From NCBI RefSeq assembly GCF_004078635.1, contig NZ_RZNB01000004.1, forward strand, positions 248,001 through 312,000: 64,000 nucleotides of DNA. Direction: 5' to 3'. The DNA comes from Labedella phragmitis. Lineage in GTDB: Bacteria > Actinomycetota > Actinomycetes > Actinomycetales > Microbacteriaceae. This document shows, piece by piece, positions 18,116-28,700 of this stretch; the first letter of the stretch is position 1; every line of letters starts with the position of its first letter. Made by a program: the position numbers and the translations under genes. The notes below the pieces were generated by a model, which did not search any database, had not been told where the DNA came from, and saw only the letters and a program-made list of their open reading frames with translations.

Positions 18116-19624
18116 TCAGGGAACGTACGTCGCACCATCCTCCGTGAAGCCCGTGATCGCGCCGCCGACCTCGACGTCCATCGGGCCCGCCGTCGACGTC
18201 CCCGTCTGACCGGAACCGGGGTCCCGTACGTCGCAGTTGAGCTCGGCCGAGCCCGAACTGTCCGTCGTCACGGCCCACTCGCCGTCGGCGTACTCTTCGA
18301 TCGTGAAGGCCGGGCGCGGCTCGAGCGTCCAGACGCAATTCGTGTACTCGTACGCGGGGTTCTCGCCGCGAGCAGAGAAGGGGCAGCCTTCCGGCCGGAA
18401 GTCGGTCGAGGCGACGCACCCGTCGATGTAGGCGTCGACCGCCTCGGTAGCGGCGGTCACCGCTCCCTCGGTCAGTGTGACGACGAGGGTGCTCGATTCG
18501 GCACCGTCCGCCGTGGTGGCCGTCGCGGCATCGGCTCCGAAGCCGAGGACGTCGACCGTGATCGGCTCCGCCGTGAAGAACGCGTCGTCGCTCGCGAGTG
18601 CGACCGTGTACGTACCGGGAAGGGCGCGGAGCTCGACCGAACCGGAGTCCGCAGGCTCGAGGGCCGTCGTGTCGACGCCCGCGACGGTCACTGCGGTCTC
18701 CGCCGGGCCCTCGATCGAGTAGCTCACGACACCGAGCTCCGGTGACTGCAGACGCCACGTGTCGAAGACGACGAACGCCTTGCCAGCTTTGGAGAGGGTG
18801 AACGTCGTCTCGTACGACTCGTCGCCCTGGGAAACGGTGGCCGCGACCTCGGCGGTGTCGCCGGTGATCGTGGTCTCGCCCAGCTCGTAGCCCGTGATGC
18901 GATCCTCGGCATCGCCGTACACGTCGTCCGTGAGCAGCACGTCACCGTCTCCGACGTCATCGCCCGACACGGCCAGGGCCTCCTCGGCGTCGCCGTCCAC
19001 GAGCGCCGTCAGGTACTCCTCCACCTCGCGCTCGGGGGCGTTCGCCTGGGTGCCGAGCACTCCCCCGACGACACCGCCCGCGATGAGGAGGACGAGGACG
19101 ACGACGAGCGAGATCCAGAGGGCGGCGCGACCTCGCTTCTTCTTCCGCGGCTGCGAGAGCGACGGGTCGGTGAGCGGGTACGGCGACGACGGAGGCTGCT
19201 GCGCGCCCGTCATCGCGTACGGCTGCGTGGGATAGGCGGTCGTGGGCTGCTGCGGGTAGGCCGTGGTCGGTTGCTGCGGCGGCTGTGGAGGGGCCGACCG
19301 GGGATCCGAGCCGGCCGGGTACCCTGTCGGAGGCTGCTGGTTCGGGTACTGCTGCGCAGGAGGCTGCTGGTTCGGGTACTGCTGCGCAGGAGGCTGCTGG
19401 TTCGGGTACTGCGGCGCCGGCGACTGCTGGTTCGGGTACTGCTGCGCCGGCGACTGCTGGTTCGGGTACTGCTGCGCCGGAGACTGCTGGTTCGGGAACT
19501 GCTGATTCGGCTGCTGCTGCGCGTACGGGTCGGGGACGCCGGCGGCTGCGGGGCCCTGCTGTCCGTCACCCTCGGGATTCTGCGGACGCCAGGGCTGCTG
19601 GCCGTCGTTCGGCGGGTACGACAT
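18116..19624 (-). CDS. Membrane-anchored protein with Pro/Gln/Tyr repeats and extracellular domain
   Basis: The 502-residue protein has three parts. Residues 1 to about 160 are a Pro/Gln/Asn-rich cytoplasmic tail with about six 10-residue repeats of the type YPNQQSPAQQ (residues about 39-98). One membrane helix follows (LWISLVVVLVLLIAGGVVGG, about 165-187). An Asp/Thr-rich extracellular part of about 310 residues follows and includes four cysteines near the end. The segment just after the helix (PEREVEEYLTALVDGDAEEAL) resembles NTF2-like or DUF4878-type lipid-anchored domains, a weak resemblance only. The ATG at 19624 follows AAGGGGAAG. Function unknown. It has its own terminator. Confidence 0.75.
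   Translation of the reverse strand: MSYPPNDGQQPWRPQNPEGDGQQGPAAAGVPDPYAQQQPNQQFPNQQSPAQQYPNQQSPAQQYPNQQSPAPQYPNQQPPAQQYPNQQPPAQQYPNQQPPTGYPAGSDPRSAPPQPPQQPTTAYPQQPTTAYPTQPYAMTGAQQPPSSPYPLTDPSLSQPRKKKRGRAALWISLVVVLVLLIAGGVVGGVLGTQANAPEREVEEYLTALVDGDAEEALAVSGDDVGDGDVLLTDDVYGDAEDRITGYELGETTITGDTAEVAATVSQGDESYETTFTLSKAGKAFVVFDTWRLQSPELGVVSYSIEGPAETAVTVAGVDTTALEPADSGSVELRALPGTYTVALASDDAFFTAEPITVDVLGFGADAATATTADGAESSTLVVTLTEGAVTAATEAVDAYIDGCVASTDFRPEGCPFSARGENPAYEYTNCVWTLEPRPAFTIEEYADGEWAVTTDSSGSAELNCDVRDPGSGQTGTSTAGPMDVEVGGAITGFTEDGATYVP
19331..19510 (-). repeat. Six tandem 30-bp coding repeats
   Basis: A 30-bp unit (AGGCTGCTGGTTCGGGTACT plus GCTGCGCAGG with few changes) repeats about six times and encodes PNQQxPAxQY. 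The repeats stay in frame, so length changes by slippage would lengthen or shorten the cytoplasmic tail without breaking the gene. Confidence 0.9.
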
Positions 19625-19685
19625 GGACTTCCCCTTCGTCGGTCGGCGACCTCGCAAGTCTACCGAGGACCGATCGCGCCGGAAG

Positions 19686-19699
19686 GGGCAGCTCTGCCC
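19686..19699 (-). terminator. Small hairpin after the 19745 gene
   Basis: The sequence GGGCAG-CT-CTGCCC forms a 6-bp GC-rich stem 45 bases after the stop of the 19745 gene and before the next start. The loop is only two bases, so it is a weak terminator candidate. Confidence 0.3.
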
Positions 19700-19744
19700 G
19701 CCGCCCGGGTACGGCAGCGGCGGAACGGGAACCCGCCGTGGACG

Positions 19745-20392
19745 TCAGGTCCAGCGTGATGGCGGTGTGTCGAGGTGCACCGTGAGGTCGGCGAGCAGCG
19801 CCTCGACGTGGGGCTCGACGTGGCGCTCGATGCCCGCGCGGATGCGGCCGCGGTGTTCCTCGAGCGCGATGCACGCGAGCCGACCGGCGTGCGTGGCGCA
19901 TTCGTCTGCGAGGCGCAGCTCCGTGCGCAGCGCCTGCTTCTCCTCCTCGGACAGGTCGCGGGGCTTCGGAGGCGTGACGTCGCCGTCGCTCTGGCCGGCG
20001 AGTTCACCGAGGGTGAAGAGATACGGCTCCCCCGGTTCCGGCTCGGGGTCGAGTGGGAGTCCCTCGAATTCCGGATCCAGTCCGCGCTCGGGGCGATAGC
20101 CGGCCGACTTGCGGCGCTCCGTCTCGAGCAGCTCCTGGTGGAGGAGCGGGAGGTTGCGTTCGGTGTACTCGTCGACGACTCCGTCGATGATCGTCTTCAT
20201 GCGCGTCGAGAGGGCGTGCTGGACGGCGTGGGGCACGTCGGAGTCGAGCCCGGCGGCGGCGATGACCGGCGAGCCGAAGCATCGGCGGCACAACCGGGTC
20301 CGGCCACGTGTCGTGGCCGGACGCCACCGCGGCAGCCAGCGCAGCCACGCGTCGACTGCTTGGGCCACGGTCGTCTCGAGGGACCGCTCCAT
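19745..20392 (-). CDS. Conserved-looking soluble protein of unknown function
   Basis: I do not recognise this 215-residue protein. It begins MERSLETTVAQAVDAWLRWLPRW, has a CRRCF pair near residue 36 and an acidic middle (PLDPEPEPGEPYLFTLGEL). Its C-terminal half is probably helical, with EEEKQALRTELRLADECATHAGRL. There is no signal peptide or membrane helix. The ATG at 20392 is the first in-frame ATG that excludes low-complexity Arg-rich translation. It lies about 90 bases downstream of the four-helix protein and could belong to the end of the large module A transcript. Confidence 0.7.
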   Translation of the reverse strand: MERSLETTVAQAVDAWLRWLPRWRPATTRGRTRLCRRCFGSPVIAAAGLDSDVPHAVQHALSTRMKTIIDGVVDEYTERNLPLLHQELLETERRKSAGYRPERGLDPEFEGLPLDPEPEPGEPYLFTLGELAGQSDGDVTPPKPRDLSEEEKQALRTELRLADECATHAGRLACIALEEHRGRIRAGIERHVEPHVEALLADLTVHLDTPPSRWT

Positions 20393-20481
20393 GGCTACAC
20401 CGTAGCGCCGCTCGAGGCCGTACGGCGGAATTCCGCGGGACCGGCGGGGAAAATCACGCGTGCCCCTGTGCGACCTCCCCG

Positions 20482-20997
20482 TCAGTCCTGCTCGTCGCGT
20501 TCCCACGGCCAGCGCGGGACGGCTCCGGGCCGAGCGTCGGCGACGGCGGAGTAGGCGACCGCGACGACCGCTGCGATGGCGCCGGCGAGGTACGGGAACG
20601 CCGAGGCGAGCGTCGAGCCCGCGAACGCGACGCCCTCGAACACCGCACCCTCCTCGAGAGCCACGAGCGCGGCGCCCGACAGCACGTAGGCGAGGAGGAC
20701 GGCGACACCGACGACGACGGGCCAGGAGCGCTGCCGCACCCGTGACGCCGGGCGCCGGGCGTCGCGCAGGAGCGCGACGCCCGTGACGATCACGGCCGCC
20801 GCGATCATGGCAGGGCCGACGAGCGCACCGGTGCCGGCGCGCGCGACGACGTCGACGTCCGCGAGGAGGCTCACGAAGCCGAACGCACACACCACGAGGG
20901 CGAGGTGGAGGACGACGGCGAAGGCGGCGACGACGGTCGCCCGGTCCCGCCCCGACCGTCGCTCGTCGTCCGGCCCGCCGACCCGCCCGTCAGTCAT
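20482..20997 (-). CDS. Four-helix integral membrane protein
   Basis: The 171-residue protein has a short polar N-terminus (MTDGRVGGPDDERRSGRD). Four hydrophobic segments follow, at about 20-45, 55-75, 90-112 and 125-150, before a basic/acidic tail ending WPWERDEQD. The family is not recognised. Its start overlaps the end of the TgpA-like gene by eight bases, so it is the last tightly coupled gene of module A and may be a membrane partner of that protein. Confidence 0.7.
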   Translation of the reverse strand: MTDGRVGGPDDERRSGRDRATVVAAFAVVLHLALVVCAFGFVSLLADVDVVARAGTGALVGPAMIAAAVIVTGVALLRDARRPASRVRQRSWPVVVGVAVLLAYVLSGAALVALEEGAVFEGVAFAGSTLASAFPYLAGAIAAVVAVAYSAVADARPGAVPRWPWERDEQD

Positions 20998-23416
20998 CGT
21001 TCCCCCGGCCCACGTGATCGGTCTCGCGCCGACCGCGCGTCGGCGCGCGCCGGGCGGGCGACGACGTCCCCCGTCGCAGTCCGAGGGAACGCAGGGACAC
21101 GAGAGCGAGGAGGCGTCCGCGCCGGTCGACGCGTGAGTCGAGGGAGGCCCGGAGGTCGTCGACGAGGCTCCACGCGCGGTCGGCGTCGCCGTCGCTCGGC
21201 TCCATCGTGGAGAAGGTGACGCGGTCGGCGAGCACGGCGAGGCGATGTGCGCCGCGCGCGCCGTGCAGGTCCGCGAGTTCGTGGCGTGTGACCGACGGGG
21301 GCGGCTCGATGCCGTGGTCGACGACGGCGTCCCTGAACTCGCGCCAGCCGGCGACGACCCTGTCGGCGGGGTCGGGCGTACGGCGTCGGAGCGACCGTCG
21401 CCGCGCCTTCGCCGCGATGACCGCGATGAACGGCGAGAGGATGACGGCGACGACGATGACGACCCAGGACAGGACGCGAGCGATCTGGAGGAGGACGGCG
21501 AGGAACGGGTCGAGGACGGGCTGATCCTCCGGCTCGCTCGAGTCCGGTGCGGTCTGCTCGCTCCTGTCCGGCTCCTCCTCCGGCTGCGGCTGGAGGTCCT
21601 GGTACGGGCGGGCGATGAGCGTCGGGTCCTCCGGCTGCTCCTCGGGGACCGGGCGTTCCTCGGGGGTCGGGTCGATCGCGACCCAGCCCCGGCCGGCCGC
21701 CCTGACCTCGATCCACGCCGCGATGTCGGATCCCGTGAAGGCGACGGGACCGTCGGTCGCGCCCGTCGTGTTCGCGAACCCCATGACGACGCGCGAGGGG
21801 AAGCCGAGTTGGCGCGCGGCGAGCGCAGCGAGGGACGCGTACTGCTCACCGTCCCCCACCATCGGCGAGTCGCTGAGGAGGCGCGAGAGCCGGTCGAGGC
21901 CGTGCCCGGAGGGGCTCGCGGGCTCGTCGTCTCCGACGCCGTGACTGATGTAGCCGACGGAGCGGATGCCCTCGAGCACCGCCGCGAGGTTCTCGCCGGG
22001 TGCGGCACCGGCCGTCGAGTAGGCGTCGAGCACGTCGAGCAGACCCTCGGGCGAATCCCCCGGCTTGTCGGCGGCGCCGCCGGGGACGAGCGAACCGACG
22101 CCGTCCGGCGCGACGAGTTCCGGTTCGACGGCGTCGACGGTGTAGCCGTCGCCCGTGCGGAGCTCCGCCGTCACCGCGGCCGTCCCGGCGTTCGCGTTGT
22201 AGTAGAGCGAGTCGGCGAGTGACGCGCGTCGCTCCCCCGCGAACTCGACGGAGCCGAGGTAGCCGCTGCCGGGCAACCAGACTCCCTCGTAGGAGCCGAT
22301 CGTGACGGTCGTGGTGCTCGGGGTCCCGGCGACGGTCGGGTCGAGTCGGAACGGGAGCCGCTCGAAGGAGCCGGACGCGCTCGGGTCCTCGGCGCTTCCG
22401 ACGTTCCACACGACGCCGTCGAAGTCGTCCATGACCGCGAGACGGATCCGCGGGGAGGCAAGCCCCTCGGCGGTCAGCATGACCTCGTCGGCCCGCCCGT
22501 CGCGGTGGTACGCGCGGAACGTCGACAGCGGGCTCGGATAGTCGCGCGGGTTGAACGGCCGTTCGACGGCGTCGCGAGCGACGGCGCGTTCGCCTGCGGG
22601 AGGAAGGAGCGCGACGGCGCCGGTCGCCGCCGTGACGGCGACGACCACGACGATCACGGCGGCGATGATCGACGAGACGACCGAGCGGCGGCGGTCGCCC
22701 CGCGAGAAGGCGACGGCGCCCGTGACGTCCGTCGACGTCGCTGCGGAGACGGCGGCGCGGCGCTCGCGGAGACCCGTGAGCCAGAGGAGGAGGACACCGG
22801 CGAGGAGCGCGCTCACGACGACAGCGTTCCCGGGGGCGGAGCCCCGGGAACCACCGGGGCCGAGGACGATGCCCGCGACGAGGAGGAGGGGCGGCACGGC
22901 GGTCGCGAGCTCCGGGAGGCGTGTACGCAGAGCGATCGAGGTCGTGAGGATCGTGGCGAGGAGGACGAGGAGGAGGGCGGGGACGAGGAGCGCCTGGTAG
23001 TCGCCGACCGGGGTCGCGATGGTGAGCAGCCGCTTCCACGACAGGACGACGCCCTCGGCGAGCGCGACGAGCCCGTCGGGTGACGGCAGCACGCGAGCGA
23101 TCGCGAGCGAGGGGACCGCGAGGGGCACGCCGACGAGCGCGAACGCGGCGACGGCCCACACCGTCATGATCCACGGCCCGGTCCCCCGCCGGGCGCCGAC
23201 GACGGCGATGGTTTGACCGACGAGGATCCCGCCCGCGACGACGAGGAGGAAGGCCGTCGACGCGTAGACGGGCCACAGCGCGGCACTCGCGATCGCGATC
23301 GCGATCGACGAGACGACGGCGGTCGCCCACACGAAGCGCGACGACGTGCCCGACCGTGTCGGACGGGATCCTGCCGTTCGCGCTCGTCGCGCCTCCGCCC
23401 GCGTCGTCGCACTCAT
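20990..23416 (-). CDS. TgpA-like membrane protein with degenerate transglutaminase domain (module A)
   Basis: The 808-residue protein has about six N-terminal membrane helices (DUF3488-like, to about residue 240) and a large extracytoplasmic part with a transglutaminase-like core (about 495-590). A Pro/Glu-rich stalk, one more helix (about 625-650) and a cytoplasmic DUF4129-like tail follow. In active TgpA proteins the core reads G-x-C-E-H-Y-A, D-A-H-A-W and V-D-P-T. Here they read GDGEQYA (Gly523 for Cys), DIAAW (Ala566 for His) and IDPT (Asp582 kept). The enzyme is therefore expected to be inactive and to act as a scaffold or binding protein. The ATG overlaps the DUF58 stop (ATGA). Confidence 0.88.
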   Translation of the reverse strand: MSATTRAEARRARTAGSRPTRSGTSSRFVWATAVVSSIAIAIASAALWPVYASTAFLLVVAGGILVGQTIAVVGARRGTGPWIMTVWAVAAFALVGVPLAVPSLAIARVLPSPDGLVALAEGVVLSWKRLLTIATPVGDYQALLVPALLLVLLATILTTSIALRTRLPELATAVPPLLLVAGIVLGPGGSRGSAPGNAVVVSALLAGVLLLWLTGLRERRAAVSAATSTDVTGAVAFSRGDRRRSVVSSIIAAVIVVVVAVTAATGAVALLPPAGERAVARDAVERPFNPRDYPSPLSTFRAYHRDGRADEVMLTAEGLASPRIRLAVMDDFDGVVWNVGSAEDPSASGSFERLPFRLDPTVAGTPSTTTVTIGSYEGVWLPGSGYLGSVEFAGERRASLADSLYYNANAGTAAVTAELRTGDGYTVDAVEPELVAPDGVGSLVPGGAADKPGDSPEGLLDVLDAYSTAGAAPGENLAAVLEGIRSVGYISHGVGDDEPASPSGHGLDRLSRLLSDSPMVGDGEQYASLAALAARQLGFPSRVVMGFANTTGATDGPVAFTGSDIAAWIEVRAAGRGWVAIDPTPEERPVPEEQPEDPTLIARPYQDLQPQPEEEPDRSEQTAPDSSEPEDQPVLDPFLAVLLQIARVLSWVVIVVAVILSPFIAVIAAKARRRSLRRRTPDPADRVVAGWREFRDAVVDHGIEPPPSVTRHELADLHGARGAHRLAVLADRVTFSTMEPSDGDADRAWSLVDDLRASLDSRVDRRGRLLALVSLRSLGLRRGTSSPARRAPTRGRRETDHVGRGNDD

Positions 23417-24735
23417 ACGCCCGTCCTCAGAAGGGACGCTGACAGGTCCTCGAGGAAGCCGATCGTGAGCACGGTGAGGTCGCCGACGCGGCGCATGCTC
23501 GGGACGATCTCGGGATCGCACACGACGGCGACGACTTCGACGCCCGGCGGGAGGTTGGCCGCCGCGGCCATGAGCGACGTCGCCGTCGCCCGCGAGCCGC
23601 ACACGAGGAACGCGAGCGAGACGCCGGCGATGCGTTCGGAGGCGAAGCGCACGACGTCGCCGATGCGGAGCGTCCCGGGCCGCGGATCGACGCGGCACAG
23701 GTCGTCGAGCAGTCGTGCGGGTGAGAGCGAGGCGAGGTGGTTGACGGCCGACGCCGCCCGCGGTCGCGCGGCGGTTCCCGCGGTGTCCATCACGGCGCTC
23801 GCGACGACCGAGACGTCGCGACCGTCGGCGATCGCGCGGGTCCCGAGGGAACCGGCGACGCTCACCGCCATCTCGAACTCCTCCTCGGTGGCGAACTCCT
23901 CGGGGTGGAGAGCGAGCACGACGAGGAGATGGCTGCGACGGCTCTCCTCGAACTGCCGCACCATGTACTGCCCCGTCCGCGCCGTGCTCTTCCAGTGGAT
24001 CGCGCGACGTTCGTCGCCCGGGACGTACTCGCGTAGCGAGTGGAACGACAGGTCGCTCGCGGTGAGCTCGCTCGTCGGGATGCCTTCGAGGTCGCGGATG
24101 AAGCCCGTGCTGATGCTCGGGATGGAGATCGTGCGCGGATGCACGAACAGATCGACCCTGTCGTCCCACCGGCGCTCGCGCTTGACGATCCCGATCGGAT
24201 CGGCCCTGATCGTCCGCACCGGCCCGATCGGCACCACTCCCCGCCGAGTCCCGGTCATGACGAACGTGTCCTCGAACCGCGCGCCGACGGCGAGGCCGGG
24301 GATCGGGAACACCGCGACGGCCTCGCCGACCGGGACCTCGACGCTGACCCGCCCGAGCCGGTGGCGCGTCGGGTTCGCGACGGCGAGGTGGATCGCGGCC
24401 TGATCGCCGACGACGACGCGCGACACGGGGATCGACATCGTCGCCTCGTGACGGGAGCGACCGACGAGGAACGCGACCGCGACGAGCAGCACGACGGACC
24501 CAGCCCATCCGATGAGCACGAGTTCCGTCCAGGCCGCGACGTACCCTGCGAGAAGGGCGACGACGACGACCCCCGCGATCACCCATCCGAGGGGCTCGAC
24601 GACCGCCGTGAGCCGACGCCAGCCTGCGATGACCCGCGACGACACCCCCGAGACGGCGGCGACGGTCGCGGCGATCGCCGTTGCGAGCACCCCGACCCTC
24701 TCGCCGTGCTCGTCGGGGCGTCGGGTCGTCGTCAT
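23413..24735 (-). CDS. DUF58 domain protein (module A)
   Basis: The 440-residue protein has two membrane helices (about residues 48-90) followed by an Ig-like segment. The DUF58 core contains FHSLREYVPGDERRAIHWKSTARTGQ, the family signature, then a von Willebrand A-like fold. DUF58 proteins are regular partners of MoxR ATPases and TgpA-type proteins. They are thought to help MoxR act on membrane or periplasmic clients. Both ends overlap neighbours by four bases (ATGA), upstream with moxR and downstream with the TgpA-like gene, so the three are made in coupled translation. Confidence 0.93.
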   Translation of the reverse strand: MTTTRRPDEHGERVGVLATAIAATVAAVSGVSSRVIAGWRRLTAVVEPLGWVIAGVVVVALLAGYVAAWTELVLIGWAGSVVLLVAVAFLVGRSRHEATMSIPVSRVVVGDQAAIHLAVANPTRHRLGRVSVEVPVGEAVAVFPIPGLAVGARFEDTFVMTGTRRGVVPIGPVRTIRADPIGIVKRERRWDDRVDLFVHPRTISIPSISTGFIRDLEGIPTSELTASDLSFHSLREYVPGDERRAIHWKSTARTGQYMVRQFEESRRSHLLVVLALHPEEFATEEEFEMAVSVAGSLGTRAIADGRDVSVVASAVMDTAGTAARPRAASAVNHLASLSPARLLDDLCRVDPRPGTLRIGDVVRFASERIAGVSLAFLVCGSRATATSLMAAAANLPPGVEVVAVVCDPEIVPSMRRVGDLTVLTIGFLEDLSASLLRTGV

Positions 24736-25700
24736 CGGGCGCCCTGCTCCTGGGGCGGAGGGGTGTCGATGAGGACTCGGGAGATGACGTTCGACGGGGT
24801 GACCCCGTCGAATTCGGCCTCGGGATCGAGGACGAGCCGGTGACCGAGGACGGCCTCGGCGAGCGCCTTGACGTCGTCGGGGATCACGAAGGAGCGGCCG
24901 GCGGACGCCGCGAGGGCACGCGTACCGCGGACGAGAGCGAGGGCTGCGCGCACGCTCGCCCCGAGCCTGACCTCGGACGCCGAGCGGGTGCCCTCCACGA
25001 TCCGTGCGATGTAGTCGTTGATCGAGGAGTCGACGTGCACCGTCGAGACGAGAGAGACCATGTCGGCGACGGTGGCCGCGGGGACGACGGCCGAGACCTC
25101 CGCCGCGTCGCTCGAGTGCGGGTTCTCGAGAATGCGCATCGTCGACTGGTGGTCCGGGTAACCGATGGACGTCTTGAGGAGGAATCGGTCGAGCTGGGCC
25201 TCCGGGAGCCGGTAGGTCCCCGCCTGCTCGATGGGGTTCTGCGTCGCGATGACCATGAACGGGCGACCGACCGGGTGCCGGACGCCGTCGACGGTCACCT
25301 GCCCCTCCTCCATGACCTCGAGGAGGGCCGATTGCGTCTTGGGGCTCGCACGGTTGATCTCGTCGGCGAGCACGACGTTCGCGAAGATCGGCCCGCGGTG
25401 GAACTCGAACTCCTGGGACTTCTGGTCGTAGATGCTGACGCCCGTGATATCGCCGGGGAGGAGGTCGGGCGTGAACTGGACCCGGCTCGCGGTGCCGTCG
25501 ATGCTCTGCGCCATCGCCCGGGCGAGGGAGGTCTTGCCCGTTCCCGGGACGTCCTCGAGCAGGAGATGGCCACCGCTGAAGAGCGCGACGAACGCGAGGC
25601 GGATCACGTGACTCTTGCCGAGCAGGATCTGGTCGACGTTCGCGATCATTCGGTCGCACACCCCCGCGAACCACGTGGCCTGCTCAGGGGTCATCGTCAT
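24732..25700 (-). CDS. MoxR-family AAA+ ATPase (module A)
   Basis: The 322-residue ATPase has Walker A DVPGTGKTSLARAM, Walker B LADEINRASPKTQSALLEVMEE, sensor 1 ATQNPIEQAGTYRLPEAQLDRF and the C-terminal lid DDVKALAEAVLGHRL. These are the MoxR hallmarks. MoxR proteins are chaperone-like remodelling ATPases that assemble or activate partner complexes. It follows the giant surface-protein gene by 55 bases and overlaps the DUF58 gene. The first ATG (25700) is used. A second ATG two codons later is possible. Confidence 0.95.
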   Translation of the reverse strand: MTMTPEQATWFAGVCDRMIANVDQILLGKSHVIRLAFVALFSGGHLLLEDVPGTGKTSLARAMAQSIDGTASRVQFTPDLLPGDITGVSIYDQKSQEFEFHRGPIFANVVLADEINRASPKTQSALLEVMEEGQVTVDGVRHPVGRPFMVIATQNPIEQAGTYRLPEAQLDRFLLKTSIGYPDHQSTMRILENPHSSDAAEVSAVVPAATVADMVSLVSTVHVDSSINDYIARIVEGTRSASEVRLGASVRAALALVRGTRALAASAGRSFVIPDDVKALAEAVLGHRLVLDPEAEFDGVTPSNVISRVLIDTPPPQEQGAR

Positions 25701-25755
25701 GTCGGGTCCACTTTCGTCTGCTGTCGTCCGCGTCGCGTCGACAGGGCATGTATTC

Positions 25756-28700
25756 TCACGGCGCCGCCTTCCACTGATTGGCGTACACCGGCTGGCCGGG
25801 CACCGCGACCCTCACCCAGATGTTGCCACGAGTGACCGGGGTGTTCTCGCACGAACCGACCTGGTCGAGCGGAATCGCCTCCGCGACGAAGTTGTCGCAA
25901 CTGAACTCGAGTGCGGTGCTCGGGACGCCGCCGATCGGGTGGCCGTCGGAGAAGGTCATCGTGAGCCCGTCGAGCTGCGGCGTGACACGCGTGCTCACGA
26001 CGGGGCCGGGGGTCGCGTCGGGCGCCGACCAGTCGCTGCAGAGCCGGCCGGCGCCGAACTCCTCGCAGACCTGGAATTGGACGTCCAACACGTAGCCGTA
26101 CTGTCGGTCCCTCGGCACGATCATGCGTGACGAATCGAGCACGCCCTCGGTCGCGACACCGTTCCCCGTCGCACGGTAGGAGACGGTCGTGGAGAGTGCG
26201 CCGCCGCCCGAGGCGTACCGCAGGTCGTTGACACTGTAGGAGTAGAGCCCCTTACTGAAGGGGGCGAGCGCGCCCCACCCGGTCGTTTCGGGCGTGCCGG
26301 GCCGTTGCAGCGGCGTCGCCGACACCTCAGGGCTTCCCGTGCAGCCCTGGCCGTTGTACGCGAAGACGACGGCTCGGTAGTCGACGTTCGGAGTGAGGCC
26401 CGTGAACGTGTGACTCGTCGCGACGCCCGCGTCGACGAACTCGCCGTCGGGGTCGGCGAGTCGGAGCTGCGGCGCGCCCTGGTCGACGCCGTCGACGCGG
26501 CAGCTCGGGAGCGAGCCGTCCGACGAGAGCGCGACGTAGTACCGCTGCACGGCAGCACCGTTGCCCGAGAACAGACCGGCCCACGAGACGGTCACCTGGG
26601 TCCCGGCCGACCGGTCGGCGTCGGCGCTCGGTGATCCCGACACGGTCGGGGCACCGGCCGGGGTGTTCGACCCCGAGACGCGGTTCCACTGCGGAGCGGC
26701 GCCCGTGAAGTCGTTGCGCGACTGCACGGCGAACGCGACGGGCGTGCCGTTCGGGATCGTCTCCGACCGGATGCTCTGCACGTAACGCGTGCCGACGGGG
26801 TCGTCACGGCCGACCGTGACGGTCTGAGTGACGGAGCCGACGGTGACGTCGTACGCGACGATGGGGCTCGCTCCCGAGGCGTCGGCGGGCTTCGCCCACG
26901 ACACGCGGAGTCCCGAGTCGAGGGGCGTCGAGGCGAGGCTCGTGGGGGCCGGCGGGATGAGGTCGGACCAGGCCGGCGTGCCGAGAGCGGTGGGGTCACT
27001 CGTTCCGACGGCGTTCGTCGCGGTGACCTGGACGCGCACCGCGTTATCCCGGCCGTTGCCCGGCGTCCCCACCGCGCACACCGACGACGAGCACGGAGTC
27101 GTCGACACGACCTCGCCCGTCGCGACGCTCGTGAGCGTGACGGTGAAGGACTCGATCGGCGCGTTGTTGAACGCGCCGGGGGTCCATCCGAGGGTGAGGG
27201 ACCGGTCCGTGACGGCTCGAAGACTCAATGCGGTCACGGGCTCCGGCCGGTCGCGGACCGAGATGCGGACGCCTCCCCAGACGAATCGACTCGGGTCGCC
27301 GGTCGCGTCGGCGACCTGGTACTGCAGGGACACGTCGGCGATCGCGGCGTCGTCGTCCACCTCGACCGTGAGAACGCGATTGTCCTCGGACGGCGAGATC
27401 GAGATGCCCGACGGGAGGCCGGCGCCGTCCATCCCTCGAACGGCGACGACGCGCAGGGGCGTGTCAGGGAAGGGGTTGGTCGCGCTGTCGTTCGCGAGCA
27501 CGTCGACGGTCGTCGTGGAGCCGCGTGAGACGGGTACGCCGTCGGCCGCCGGCGAGGCGAGAGGCAGGGTCGAGGGCACGACGCGGACGTCGATCCGTCC
27601 GGCCGTCCCGGCGTTCTCGGAATCCGCCACGGCGATCGAGACGGAACCGCTCGACCCCACGGGAGCCGAGGAGGCGATGGTGAGGTCGAGCGATCGCCCG
27701 TCGATCTCGGCGGCGATGCCCTCGGGCAGCGGAGCGGCGACGGTGTAGCCGAGCTCCTCGATGCTCTCCGGGTACGGATAGGTCGTGAGCTTCGCGAGGT
27801 CGAGGGTCCGCGTCTCGCCGGGCTCCACGTCGAGGGTCGCACCCGTGAAGACGGGGGGCTGGTTGTCCCGTGGAGTGACGGTGATGGGGAGGACGAGGGT
27901 CGCGATCCGTCCGTCGGGGTCGTCGGCGCTCTCGCCGTCGGTCACCTCGAACAGGATCGACGCCGGCCCGAAGTACTCGTCGGCGCTCGTGAACTCGAGG
28001 GTGTCGTCGTCGACGACGAGGTCGTCGCCGTTGCCGTGAGCGGCCCGTACCGCCGCGCGGTCGGTGAGCCTGACATCACGGCCCCCGATCGCCACGACGT
28101 GATCGGACAGGTCGATGCGCACCGTCTCGCCGCTGCGGACCGTGACCGCGTCGGCGTCGCTCCTCAACTGCGGCAGCGCTTCCTCGAGGCCAGGGACGCG
28201 GACGAAGGCCCAGCCTTCGACGCCCTCCTCGTCCGGGTTCGAGACGCTGAAGGGCACGACCCTGCTGGAGTCCCCCACCTCGACGACGACGGCGCCGCGC
28301 TCGTCGACCGTCGCGACGTCTCCGAAGCGCTCCGGGACCCCGACCTCGAGATCGGAGACGGGTCCGTCGAGGTAGCTCACGTTGGCCCGGACGTCGACCG
28401 TGACGGTCTCACGGTCGAGGACGTCCTCGACGGTCAGGACCGAGTCGCGCGCGACGGGGACGGCCGGCGGCGCGTCGGCGTCCGTCACGACCGTGATGAA
28501 GTTCGACGACGAGCCGCCGCGCTCGTTGGCGATCGTGTAGACGAAACCGAACTGCCCCTCGACGTCGGGGAGTTCGACGTCCACCGCGTCGCCGGTGATC
28601 GTCGCGGCGATCCCCGGATCCGCCGGCTCGACCGACACGATCCGGAGAGAACCGCCGTCGGGGTCGGAGTCGTTCTCGAGCACCGGTACGGTGACGGTGC

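Noticed and set aside
19331-19510. Regular 30-bp repeats considered as a CRISPR array
   Set aside because: The repeats are directly adjacent with no spacers and encode an in-frame peptide repeat, so they are a coding minisatellite.
18116-24735. An early guess that the DUF58/MoxR genes were part of a metal-chelatase (magnesium or cobalt) system
   Set aside because: No ChlD/CobT-like or chelatase subunit is encoded nearby. The DUF58 and TgpA-like partners fit the MoxR type instead.
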